NCBI RefSeq assembly: GCF_001427665.1
Contig: NZ_LMHC01000021.1
Span: forward strand, 235,134 to 299,133
DNA: 64,000 nt
Reading direction: 5' to 3'
Origin: Caulobacter sp. Root655
Lineage (GTDB): Bacteria; Pseudomonadota; Alphaproteobacteria; Caulobacterales; Caulobacteraceae
Shown in pieces: positions 29,876 through 37,298 of the stretch (its first letter is position 1; each line of letters opens with the position of its first letter). The translations under genes and the position numbers were made by a program. Under the pieces are notes generated by a model that saw only the letters and a list, made by a program, of their open reading frames with translations, was not told the DNA's origin and searched no databases.

Positions 29876-31027
29876 ATGAACTTTTCAGCCGTCATCGTCG
29901 CCGCGGGCTCGGGAACGCGAGCCGGGCCTGGCCAGGCCAAGCAATGGCGCGATTTGGCGGGCAAGCCCGTGCTCCGCTGGTCGGTGGAATCCCTGCTGAA
30001 CGCCGGCGTAAAAAACCTTGTGATCGTGACCGAGCCTGGGGCGCGGAGCATCGCGGAAGACATACTTAAAGATTTACCAGGTTGGACAACAACCTCTGGC
30101 GGCGCGACTCGGGCGCTGTCCGTCCAGGCCGGTTTGGTCGCCCTGGCCGACCGTCCGACCGACGAGCCGGTGCTGATCCACGACGCCGCCCGCCCCTTTC
30201 TCGGCGCCGCAGCAATAACGGGTGTCCTGACGGCGCTCGCGAACGCCGACGGCGCGATTCCGGCCTTGCCGGTGGCCGATACGCTGAAAAGCGGGGCGGC
30301 CGGCTCGGCCGTTGTCACAAAACCGCGCGACAACCTGTGGCGCGCCCAGACCCCCCAAGCCTTCCGTCGCGACCGCCTGCTGACCGCCTACGCCGCCTGG
30401 AACGGTCCGGACGAGCCGACCGACGACGCCCAGGTGGTCGAGCAGGACGGCGGCCGCGTGGTCGTCGTTCCCGGCGACCCGATGCTGTTCAAACTGACCT
30501 ATCCGGAGGACTTCGCCATGGCCGAACAACTGGCGGGCCGCGCGCGGATCACCCGGATGGGCCAGGGCTTCGACGCCCATCGCTGGGGGCCCGGCGAGTC
30601 CGTGTGGCTGTGCGGCGTCGAGATCGCCCATGACGAGACCCTGATCGGCCATTCCGACGCCGACGCCGGCCTGCACGCCCTGACCGACGCCATCCTGGGC
30701 GCGATCGGCGAAGGCGACATCGGCGACCACTTCCCGCCCACCGATCCGCAATGGAAAGGCGCGTCCTCGGACAAGTTCCTGATCCACGCCGTCGACCTGG
30801 TCCGTCGACGTGGCGGAACCCTGGTCAATGTCGATGTGACCCTGATCTGCGAGCGGCCGAAGATCAAACCGCACCGCGCGGCGATGCGCGCGCGGCTGGC
30901 CGAGATCCTTGACCTTCCGCTCGACCGGGTCAGCGTCAAGGCCACCACCACCGAGGGCATGGGCTTCACCGGCCGCGGCGAGGGCCTGGCGGCCCAGGCG
31001 ATCGCGGTGGTCGAGACACCGGCGTGA
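29876..31027 (+). CDS. ispDF: Bifunctional IspD/IspF enzyme of the MEP isoprenoid pathway
   Basis: 383 residues, a fusion. The N-terminal cytidylyltransferase domain opens with VIVAAGSGTRAGPGQAKQW and has LIHDAARPF. From about residue 222 the IspF domain starts with ITRMGQGFDAHRW (metal-binding Asp and His), then GHSDADAGLHALTDAILGAIGEGDIGDHFP. IspD makes CDP-methylerythritol and IspF cyclises the later intermediate to MEcPP. The fusion is usual in alphaproteobacteria. A GCTAAACA element (29862-29869), a candidate -10, lies just upstream, implying a very short leader. Confidence 0.96.
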   Translation: MNFSAVIVAAGSGTRAGPGQAKQWRDLAGKPVLRWSVESLLNAGVKNLVIVTEPGARSIAEDILKDLPGWTTTSGGATRALSVQAGLVALADRPTDEPVLIHDAARPFLGAAAITGVLTALANADGAIPALPVADTLKSGAAGSAVVTKPRDNLWRAQTPQAFRRDRLLTAYAAWNGPDEPTDDAQVVEQDGGRVVVVPGDPMLFKLTYPEDFAMAEQLAGRARITRMGQGFDAHRWGPGESVWLCGVEIAHDETLIGHSDADAGLHALTDAILGAIGEGDIGDHFPPTDPQWKGASSDKFLIHAVDLVRRRGGTLVNVDVTLICERPKIKPHRAAMRARLAEILDLPLDRVSVKATTTEGMGFTGRGEGLAAQAIAVVETPA

Positions 31028-31044
31028 AGACCGAGGATGCGGGT

Positions 31045-31111
31045 GGGGACACACACTCACCCCATCCACGTTGCCACGGGCCCCCTGCCCGTGGTGTGAG
31101 TGTGTGTTCCC
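31045..31111. terminator. Nested inverted repeat between ispDF and pncC
   Basis: Outer arms GGGGACACACACTCAC (31045-31060) and GTGAGTGTGTGTTCCC (31096-31111) are complementary except for one extra T. Inside them a second perfect hairpin CCACGGG/CCCGTGG spans 31074-31080 and 31088-31094. It fills most of the 106-base gap. It may terminate or attenuate ispDF transcription, although no U-tract follows. Confidence 0.5.
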
Positions 31112-31133
31112 GATCGATGCGCCGAGTCCGCCG

Positions 31134-31625
31134 ATGTTCCCCCTAGAGATCGAGACCCTCGCCCGCCTGCTGATCGACGAAGCCCGGCAGAAGTCCCTGC
31201 GCCTGGTCACCGCCGAGAGCTGCACCGGCGGCCTCGTGGCCGGGGCGATCTGCGCGATCTCGGGGGCGTCCGACGTCTTCGAGCGCGGCTTCGTCACCTA
31301 CACCAACCGGGCGAAGTCCGAGATGCTGGGCGTGCCGGGCGACGTGATCGCCGACCATGGCGCGGTATCCGAGGTCGTGGCGCGGATGATGGCCGAGGGG
31401 GCGCTGGAGGCCAGCAATGGCCATGTGGCGGTGTCGATCACCGGCGTCGCCGGGCCCGGCGGCGGCTCGCCGTTGAAGCCGGTCGGCACGGTGCATCTGG
31501 CGGTGGCCCGCGCCAACCGCTCGGTCGTCCATCGCCACGAGCGCTTCGCCGGCGGGACCCGCGAGGCGGTGCAGCTTGCGGCGGTGCGCACGGCGCTGGA
31601 AATGCTGCGCGAAGCGGTGGCCTAG
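31134..31625 (+). CDS. pncC: Nicotinamide-nucleotide amidohydrolase PncC (CinA C-terminal domain family)
   Basis: 163 residues consisting only of the CinA C-terminal domain. RLVTAESCTGGLVAGAICAISGASDVFERGFVTYTNRAK is the family signature, with the catalytic serine in ESCTGG, and SITGVAGPGGGSPLKPVGTV follows. It deamidates NMN to nicotinate mononucleotide in the pyridine nucleotide cycle. The frame is open upstream; ATG 31134 is chosen because it gives the standard N-terminus. The FUSC gene begins immediately after its stop codon. Confidence 0.92.
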   Translation: MFPLEIETLARLLIDEARQKSLRLVTAESCTGGLVAGAICAISGASDVFERGFVTYTNRAKSEMLGVPGDVIADHGAVSEVVARMMAEGALEASNGHVAVSITGVAGPGGGSPLKPVGTVHLAVARANRSVVHRHERFAGGTREAVQLAAVRTALEMLREAVA

Positions 31626-32741
31626 GTGCCGGAAGCCGCGCCCAGCGACTGGCGGCGGTTCGTCGGCATGGGGCTGTCGCGCGCCGCCCTGGCCAAGGCG
31701 GCGGCCCGCAAGACCGAGTGGCGCCACGCCATCCGGGTGTCGGTGGCGGTGGTGACTGCCTACGCCCTGGCCACCCTGCTGCGCCTGCCCCAGGGCTATT
31801 GGGCGGTGTTCACCGCCGTGATCATCGTCCAGGGCAGCCTGGGCGCGACGATCACCGCCTCGATCGAGCGCCTGATGGGCACGGTGGTCGGGGCCGTGGT
31901 CGGGGCCGGGGCGGCGATGCTGCACGCCCGCTGGCCCGAGGCCGGCGGACCGATCCTGGCCATCACCGCCGCCCTGCTGGCCTTCCTGGCCGCCGTGCGT
32001 CCGGCCTTCAAGGTGGCGCCGATCACCGCCGTGATCATGCTGATCGGCACGACCACCCACATGGACCCGCTGGTCGCCGCCTTCCTGCGGGTGGCCGAAA
32101 TCACGGTCGGCAGCGTGGTCGGCATCGCCGCCACCCTGCTGATCTTCCCGGCCCGCGCCCACGCCTCGGTGGTCGAGAACGTCGACAAGGTCGCCGAGCT
32201 GCTGGCCGACCTGCTCGACCACTACGCCCTCAAGCTGCGCGGCGGCGAGACCACCATCGACGCCCGCGACCATTACGACGAGACCCTCAAGGCCCTGGCC
32301 AAGCTGCAGACCGCCATGGCCGAAGCCGAGCGCGAGAGCGCCAGCAAGCTCAGCGACCATTCGGTGACCGACGCCCTGCCCCGCACCCTGTGGCGGCTGC
32401 GCAACGACTGCGTGATGATCGGCCGGGCGTTGCGCGAAACCTTCCCCGCCCCAGGCCTGACCCTGCAGTCGGCGGCAATGCTGGGCGCGTGCGCCGGCTT
32501 CCTGCGGACTTGCGCGACCCTGCTGTCGGGCGGTCCCCGTCCCGACCGCATCGCCTTCGCCCAGGCCCACCAGGCGTTCCAGACCGCCGTCGAGACCCTG
32601 CGCGAGACCGGCGGCACCCGCGCCCTGGCCTTCGACGACGCCGCCCGGGTGTTTGGCCTGGTGTTCTCGATCGAGAACCTGTTCGGCAACCTCGGCGACT
32701 TCGAAGAGCGGGTCGAGGAGACGGTCGGCAAGCGGGGGTGA
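31626..32741 (+). CDS. FUSC family membrane protein (aromatic acid exporter-like)
   Basis: 371 residues from a GTG directly abutting the pncC stop; an ATG at 31668 (MGLSRAALAK) is an equally plausible start. Six or so membrane helices are packed in the first half (AIRVSVAVVTAYALATLLRL, GYWAVFTAVIIVQGSLGAT, LMGTVVGAVVGAGAAML, ILAITAALLAFLAAV, ITAVIMLIGTTTHM, VGSVVGIAATLLIFPA), followed by a helical cytoplasmic half. This fits a fusaric acid resistance/AaeB-type half transporter. Substrate unknown. The 165-base spacer after it (32742-32906) holds no gene that I can support. Confidence 0.8.
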   Translation: MPEAAPSDWRRFVGMGLSRAALAKAAARKTEWRHAIRVSVAVVTAYALATLLRLPQGYWAVFTAVIIVQGSLGATITASIERLMGTVVGAVVGAGAAMLHARWPEAGGPILAITAALLAFLAAVRPAFKVAPITAVIMLIGTTTHMDPLVAAFLRVAEITVGSVVGIAATLLIFPARAHASVVENVDKVAELLADLLDHYALKLRGGETTIDARDHYDETLKALAKLQTAMAEAERESASKLSDHSVTDALPRTLWRLRNDCVMIGRALRETFPAPGLTLQSAAMLGACAGFLRTCATLLSGGPRPDRIAFAQAHQAFQTAVETLRETGGTRALAFDDAARVFGLVFSIENLFGNLGDFEERVEETVGKRG

Positions 32742-32906
32742 GGGTTATGTCGGCGCACGATCCGGTGCGGACCGTCGAACGGTCAACCTTCGGTCACTTT
32801 CGAAAGGAAAGGCGACCGTCCTACAACCACCCCAAGCGGCCGGTCAAAACGTCCGGGCCCGGGATGACGGCGCGAAGGGAGCACGAGCCGAATTGAGGCT
32901 GCCCGT

Positions 32907-33302
32907 TCAGCCCCCCAGATACGGCTTGTAGCTCTTTTCCTCGACAATCTCCGACCCGACCAGGGCGTTGATCGCCCGCTTCACGGCGGCGCGGCGGTCG
33001 TTGTCGATATAGACGCGGCGGGCCAGCTGGACGAAGGACGGGCCGAAGTCCTGGCGGCGCTCGTGGTCGCGCTTGCCGTCCTCGATATCCCACAGGGCGG
33101 CGTTGATCTGCGTCAGTTCGGCGGTCAGGCGCTCCAGGTCGGGCGAACCGGCCAGTTCACGAGCGGCGGTCGCCTCCAGCAGGGCCAGTTCGACGCGGAC
33201 ATTGGCTTCCTTGGCCGGATCGCCGATCCGCGTGGCCTTGACCCGCAGGATGGTGATCTTGTCGATCAGTTCGCCGGCCGAGATGGGGGCTAGGATGGCC
33301 AT
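32907..33302 (-). CDS. DUF6165-type conserved protein
   Basis: 131 residues. The start ILAPISAGELIDKITILRVKATRI and the later stretch LTQINAALWDIEDGKRDHE match my recollection of the DUF6165 family, small helical cytoplasmic proteins found next to LPS glycosyltransferase genes. No catalytic motif is visible. It starts immediately after the stop of the GT9 gene on the same strand, so the pair is co-transcribed and a shared role in surface glycan assembly is a reasonable inference. Confidence 0.7.
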   Translation of the reverse strand: MAILAPISAGELIDKITILRVKATRIGDPAKEANVRVELALLEATAARELAGSPDLERLTAELTQINAALWDIEDGKRDHERRQDFGPSFVQLARRVYIDNDRRAAVKRAINALVGSEIVEEKSYKPYLGG

Positions 33303-34289
33303 TCAGGGCTCTCCGGCGATCAGGCGCAGCAGGGCGGCTTCCACCACCTCGGGCGGCAGGGCGGCCATGTCCTGTCCGTAGTCCTCCGCGACCAGCAGCT
33401 CAAGACGCCGGGCGGCGGGACGGAACTTCGCCGCCTTGCGATGGTCCTTCTGCAGCGACAGCAGCGGCGCGCCGCCGGCCGCCAGCATGTGGCCCGGGCC
33501 CGCGTCGTTGGCTATCGCGGCGGTCAGTCGTCCAGCCAGGGCGATGGCCAGCAGCGGCCCGTTCACGGCGGCATGGCCGTCGGTGCGGTCCTTCTCCGGG
33601 AACAGCGCCGACGGGACGGCCTCGCGCGCCGCCTGGGCGTCGGTAGCCTCGTCGGGGCCGAAGAAGAACACCGCCTTGCGGCTCGAGGCTTCCAGGCGAC
33701 GGGCCAGGTCGAGATAGCGGTCCAGCGGCCAGCGCTTGTCCTGGCCGCCGGCGCCGGGCGCCAGGCCGATATAGGTCGGACCGTCGGGCAACAGCGCCTT
33801 GGCCGCCGCCAGGGCGTCGGGATTGGTCAGGACCAGGGGGCGAGGCGCGCCCGCGCCATCGGTGGCCAGGGCCAGCAGGCGACCCAGGCGATCGACCACG
33901 GCCGCCGGCCAGCCGGGTTTCCGCGCCTGGGCGGCGGCGGAGACGAACAGACCCTTGCCGCCCTTGGGGGCGGCGCGCCTGGCCACCAGGCTACGACGCA
34001 GGTTCTCCTGGGTGTCGATGACCAGGTCGAAGGTCCGCCCGCCGAACGGCTTGACCCAGGGCAGGACGTCCAGCGTCCCGGCCCCGGTCGGGCCGGTGGT
34101 CAGGATTTCGTCGACATAGCCGGCGACGACGCCCTTCAGCGGGCCGGCATAGACCGTCTCGCCCTTGGCCGCGCACCAGGTGATCCGGGCCTCCGGGAAA
34201 GCGGCCCGCAGGCCGGCGATGAAGGGAAGTTTGATCAGGCCGTCGCCGATCACCTCGCCCATCGAATAGATCAGGACAGTCTGGACCAT
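33303..34289 (-). CDS. Glycosyltransferase family 9 (heptosyltransferase-like)
   Basis: 328 residues with two Rossmann lobes. The N-terminal lobe starts VLIYSMGEVIGDGLIKLPFIAGLRAAFPEARITW. The C-terminal lobe has YIGLAPGAGGQDKRWPLDRY and the GT9 signature ANDAGPGHMLAAGGAPLLSL. Heptosyltransferases add heptose or related sugars to lipid A-core from nucleotide sugars; the exact donor is unknown. It precedes the DUF6165 gene without a gap and diverges from tetR. Confidence 0.83.
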   Translation of the reverse strand: MVQTVLIYSMGEVIGDGLIKLPFIAGLRAAFPEARITWCAAKGETVYAGPLKGVVAGYVDEILTTGPTGAGTLDVLPWVKPFGGRTFDLVIDTQENLRRSLVARRAAPKGGKGLFVSAAAQARKPGWPAAVVDRLGRLLALATDGAGAPRPLVLTNPDALAAAKALLPDGPTYIGLAPGAGGQDKRWPLDRYLDLARRLEASSRKAVFFFGPDEATDAQAAREAVPSALFPEKDRTDGHAAVNGPLLAIALAGRLTAAIANDAGPGHMLAAGGAPLLSLQKDHRKAAKFRPAARRLELLVAEDYGQDMAALPPEVVEAALLRLIAGEP

Positions 34290-34340
34290 GGCCCGGCTTA
34301 GGCCGCCCGGCCCGCCGGCGTCAACGTCACGCGCCTAGAT

Positions 34341-34380
34341 GTGAGTATTCACTTGCATGCACCCCCAACCATGCTAGCCT
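34341..34380 (+). promoter_or_regulatory. Candidate tetR promoter with palindromic operator
   Basis: A perfect palindrome GTGAGTATTCAC (34341-34352) abuts TTGCAT (34353-34358). A GCTAGCCT element at 34373-34380 lies 14 bases later and resembles the Caulobacter -10 consensus GCTANAWC. The TetR start codon at 34387 follows at once, implying a leaderless transcript. The palindrome position suits autorepression by the adjacent TetR protein; no binding data are available. Confidence 0.45.
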
Positions 34381-34386
34381 TCCCTC

Positions 34387-34947
34387 ATGAGCGCCAAACC
34401 CAGAATCGAACGCGCCGCCCTCGAGGTCTTCGTCGACCGCGGCGTCGACGCGGCCACCACCAAGCTGATCGCCGCCAGGGCCGGGGTGTCCGAGGGCGCG
34501 ATCTACCGCCACTGGAAGAGCAAGGACGAGCTGGCCCTGGGCCTGTTCATGGCCACCCATCGGCGGCTGTCGGACCTGATCATGGTCAAGGCCGAGGCCG
34601 AGACGGGGATCAAGGCCAAGGCCGCCGCCGTGGTCCGGGCCTATTGCACCGTGGCCGACGAGGACTGGCTGCTGTTCGCCTTCCACCTGCTGCAGCTGCA
34701 CCACTTCCTGCCCTACTACCAGGAGGACGGCCGCGACCCGGTGACCATGGTCGAGGCCTTGATCAAGCGGGCGATGATCGACACCGAATTGCCCCCGGGC
34801 GACCCGCGGGTGATCGCCGCCATGGCCATCGGCGTCATCACCCAGACCGCCCAGAACAAGGCCTATGGCCGGCTGGGCGCCGACGCCCTCTCCGCCCACG
34901 CCCCGCTGATGACCGCGGCCGTCCAGGCCGTGCTTTCCGCCCGCTAG
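34387..34947 (+). CDS. TetR family transcriptional regulator
   Basis: 186 residues. The N-terminal helix-turn-helix is IERAALEVFVDRGVDAATTKLIAARAGVSEGAIYRHWKSKDELA (about residues 7-50), a standard TetR DNA-binding domain. The helical C-terminal ligand domain is unremarkable. It is followed 26 bases later by an acyltransferase gene, suggesting that it controls a phospholipid or fatty-acid related unit. The palindrome just upstream is the probable autoregulatory site. Confidence 0.88.
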   Translation: MSAKPRIERAALEVFVDRGVDAATTKLIAARAGVSEGAIYRHWKSKDELALGLFMATHRRLSDLIMVKAEAETGIKAKAAAVVRAYCTVADEDWLLFAFHLLQLHHFLPYYQEDGRDPVTMVEALIKRAMIDTELPPGDPRVIAAMAIGVITQTAQNKAYGRLGADALSAHAPLMTAAVQAVLSAR

Positions 34948-34973
34948 CCCCTCCCCATCAAGGACACCGAACC

Positions 34974-35759
34974 ATGCGCAGTGCGCTGTTCAACGCCTAC
35001 TACTGGGTTCTGTCGATCTTCTACGGCCTGTCGGCCGCCCTCTCCGCCCTGCTCCCCGGCCGCCGGCCGATCGCCTTCGCCCTGCGACTCTACAGCCAGC
35101 GGATGCTGTGGGCGCTGCGGACCTTCGCCGGCGTGAAGATCGATCTGAAAGGCCAGGAGAACCTGCCCGACGGCGCCTTCATCATCGCCGCCAAGCACCA
35201 CAGCTGGGGCGACGGCTTCGTGATGTTCGCCAATGTCGAGAACCTGTCGTTCGTCACCGGCGACCACCTGGAGCGCTTCCCGCTGGTCGGGGCGATCCTC
35301 AGGAAGTTCGGGGCCATCGTCGTCGACAGCTGCGGTGGGCCGGAAGCCCGCAAGGCGCTGTCGCAAAGCGCCGCCCAGGTCGCCGCCGAGGGCCGCCGCA
35401 TCCTGATCTATCCCGAGGGCCACCTGGCCGCGCCGGGCGAGCGGTTCCGCTACCGCGCCGGCGTCTACCACATGAGCCAGGACTTCAACCTGCCGGTGGT
35501 GCCGGTGGCGACAAACCTGGGCTGCTTCTGGAAACAGACGGAAAAGGCCAAGACCGCCGGCCAGGCCACGGTCGAGTTCCTGCCGGCCATCCCGCCGGGG
35601 CTGTCGAAGGCCGAGTTCATGGCGAAGATGGAAGCGGTCATCGAGACCCGGACCAACGAACTGATCGCCCAGGCGCGTGGGGAACCGGTCAAGCCATCGG
35701 TGCTGGTGGAGTGGAACGGGCGCAAGAACGTGGCACCTATGTCAGCAAAGGCGGCTTAA
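34974..35759 (+). CDS. plsC: 1-acyl-sn-glycerol-3-phosphate acyltransferase (PlsC-like)
   Basis: 261 residues. An N-terminal membrane anchor (YYWVLSIFYGLSAALSALLPG) precedes the acyltransferase motifs: block I KHHSWGD (HX4D), block II ...LRKFGAIVVDS, block III YPEGH, and block IV LPVVPVATNLG. It transfers an acyl chain to lysophosphatidic acid or a related lysophospholipid. The frame is open upstream through tetR, but ATG 34974 gives the natural start. Co-directional with tetR and probably in its operon. Confidence 0.87.
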   Translation: MRSALFNAYYWVLSIFYGLSAALSALLPGRRPIAFALRLYSQRMLWALRTFAGVKIDLKGQENLPDGAFIIAAKHHSWGDGFVMFANVENLSFVTGDHLERFPLVGAILRKFGAIVVDSCGGPEARKALSQSAAQVAAEGRRILIYPEGHLAAPGERFRYRAGVYHMSQDFNLPVVPVATNLGCFWKQTEKAKTAGQATVEFLPAIPPGLSKAEFMAKMEAVIETRTNELIAQARGEPVKPSVLVEWNGRKNVAPMSAKAA

Positions 35760-35763
35760 TCCA

Positions 35764-36129
35764 TTGCAGGTCATCATAACGCTGCTCGCCATCGAGGCCT
35801 TGCTCACTGCGGCCTTCATGTGGCTTGCCCAACGAGTTGGCGCGACGTTTCGGCACAGCTTGATCCTTATGGCGCTCCCCATCCCGCTCCTCGTCTGTGC
35901 AACATGGGGTGCCATTTTTTGGGTAGAACCAGCCACGAAAAGTCGTCCGTTATGGATGGTCAATGCGCTGGGCGTCTTCTTCCTTAGCAGCATCGTTTTA
36001 GGTATTGCGATCATAGTGTTCGCAAAGGGCTTCAGAATTCCGACGGCGGCTTTTGCTGCAATTCAGGTCCCGGCGACGTTGCTCATCGCCTTATTCGCGA
36101 CCATGGAAGTTACCGGCAGCTGGATCTAG
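35764..36129 (+). CDS. Small hypothetical membrane protein in a low-GC pocket
   Basis: About 121 residues from a TTG start preceded by AAGGCGG; no ATG lies before the first helix. Four hydrophobic segments are visible (VIITLLAIEALLTAAFMWLA, SLILMALPIPLLVCATWGAIF, ALGVFFLSSIVLGIAIIVFA, VPATLLIALFATMEV). G+C is clearly lower than in the neighbours and codon choice is less biased (ATA, TTA and AGC appear), which suggests recent acquisition or relaxed selection. No homologue recognised. It begins just after plsC, whose last codons read into the same spacer. Confidence 0.5.
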   Translation: MQVIITLLAIEALLTAAFMWLAQRVGATFRHSLILMALPIPLLVCATWGAIFWVEPATKSRPLWMVNALGVFFLSSIVLGIAIIVFAKGFRIPTAAFAAIQVPATLLIALFATMEVTGSWI

Positions 36130-36329
36130 GCCCCAACGTCAATCCGGCAATCCAACGGAATGGCGATAGACGTCCGGTAGGCCTTGCGTTTGATGAAATC
36201 CGTGGTCTCGCCTCGATAGGCACAGTCTTAGCCGTGCTCGTCATCACGGGAGCGATCATCGCCATCCTGTAGGGGACGGCCGGTGCCTGACCTGTCCGGG
36301 CAGCCAGATTGATTGGCCTCACCTTGGTT
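36130..36329. other. Gene-poor low-GC spacer with possible gene remnant
   Basis: No complete gene is supported. One plus-strand frame, offset from the preceding membrane-protein gene, stays open to a TAG at 36270-36272 and ends in a membrane-like stretch GLASIGTVLAVLVITGAIIA. It has no start codon of its own, so it may be the tail of a decayed or frameshifted small membrane protein. The rest looks non-coding. Confidence 0.3.
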
Positions 36330-36530
36330 TTACACGTCGACCGGGCAGTCCGCCGGCACGGGAACGAACGTCCCATCCTCCCGGCGCTGGTCGAAATGCT
36401 TCGTGGCGCAGCCGGTCGAGCACAGGAGGCCCTGGTCCGACCAATACAACGGGGCATGATCCTCGTGGCGGAACGCCGGCGCGCCCCAGGCCAGGCCGCA
36501 TTCCACGCAGGACGGCGTCCGGGTCAGCAT
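36330..36530 (-). CDS. Small Cys-rich (zinc-ribbon-like) protein at the end of the suf operon
   Basis: 66 residues with four cysteines in two pairs, CVEC (Cys8, Cys11) and CSTGC (Cys37, Cys41), spaced like a zinc ribbon or a small Fe-S/rubredoxin-like knuckle. The start ATG overlaps the sufA stop (ATGA), which argues for a real, translationally coupled gene. The family is not recognised. Position as the last gene of an Fe-S assembly operon suggests metal binding or delivery, but this is inference from context. Confidence 0.65.
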   Translation of the reverse strand: MLTRTPSCVECGLAWGAPAFRHEDHAPLYWSDQGLLCSTGCATKHFDQRREDGTFVPVPADCPVDV

Positions 36531-36922
36531 CAGTCCAGCGCCTCGGGCGCCGGCTGGATGGTGACGCTCTCGCCGCAGCCGCAGGCGTCGGTTTCGTTGG
36601 GGTTGTTGAACACGAACTTCGACGACAGCTTGGTGGTCTCGTAGTCGATCGTGGTGCCGATCAGGAACAGCACCGCCTTGGGGTCGATCAGGATGGTGAC
36701 GCCCTGATCCTCGACCACCTCGTCGATCGGCCCCTTCTCGGCGGCGTATTCGAAGACGTACTCCGACCCCGCGCAGCCGCCGTTCTTCACGCCCACGCGC
36801 AGGCCGGCATAGGGCTTATCGGCCCGGTCCATGATCTCCTTGACCCGCGCGGCGGCGGCCGGGGTCAGGGTGACGACCTTGGGGCGCGGGCGGCGCGGAC
36901 GGGCGGTGACGGCGGCTTCCAT
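36530..36922 (-). CDS. sufA: A-type Fe-S carrier SufA/ErpA
   Basis: 130 residues from ATG 36922; the frame reaches a TTG nine bases earlier. The A-type scaffold signature is complete: GGCAGSEYVFEY (first cysteine, Cys50) and the C-terminal ACGCGES (Cys114, Cys116). These three cysteines bind and transfer a [2Fe-2S] or [4Fe-4S] cluster to client proteins. An Arg/Pro-rich N-terminal extension (TARPRRPRPK) precedes the domain. It is the penultimate gene of the suf operon, 14 bases after sufT. Confidence 0.92.
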   Translation of the reverse strand: MEAAVTARPRRPRPKVVTLTPAAAARVKEIMDRADKPYAGLRVGVKNGGCAGSEYVFEYAAEKGPIDEVVEDQGVTILIDPKAVLFLIGTTIDYETTKLSSKFVFNNPNETDACGCGESVTIQPAPEALD

Positions 36923-36936
36923 GGGCTTCAAACCAA

Positions 36937-37293
36937 TCAGAACATGTTCAGTTGCAGCTTGGCCTCATCGCTCATCCGCGAGGGATCCCACGGCGGCTCG
37001 AAGACCAGGTCGACATGGCACGACCTGATGCCTTCCAGCTCCATGACCGCGTCGCGCACCCAGCCGGGCATCTCGCCGGCCACCGGGCAGCCCGGGGCGG
37101 TCAGGGTCATGTCGATGGCCACGTCCTTCTCGTCGGACACGTCCACCTTGTAGATCAGGCCGAGTTCGTAGATGTCGACCGGGATTTCCGGGTCGAACAC
37201 CGTCTTCAGCTTCTCGACCAGTTGGTCGGTCAGGCGATCCAGCTCGGCTTGCGGCAGGGCGGAAACGGTGACGGGGGCGATCTGATCGGTCAT
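36937..37293 (-). CDS. sufT: SUF-associated MIP18/DUF59 protein SufT
   Basis: 118 residues. The DUF59 core VFDPEIPVDIYELGLIYKVDV and the LTAPGCPVAGEMPGWVRDAV motif with its conserved cysteine are both present, as is the terminal VDLVFEPPWDPSRMSDEAKLQLN. SufT assists maturation or repair of Fe-S proteins, especially [4Fe-4S] dehydratases. ATG 37293 is used rather than the in-frame TTG nine bases upstream. It lies five bases after sufS. Confidence 0.92.
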   Translation of the reverse strand: MTDQIAPVTVSALPQAELDRLTDQLVEKLKTVFDPEIPVDIYELGLIYKVDVSDEKDVAIDMTLTAPGCPVAGEMPGWVRDAVMELEGIRSCHVDLVFEPPWDPSRMSDEAKLQLNMF

Positions 37294-37298
37294 GGGGC

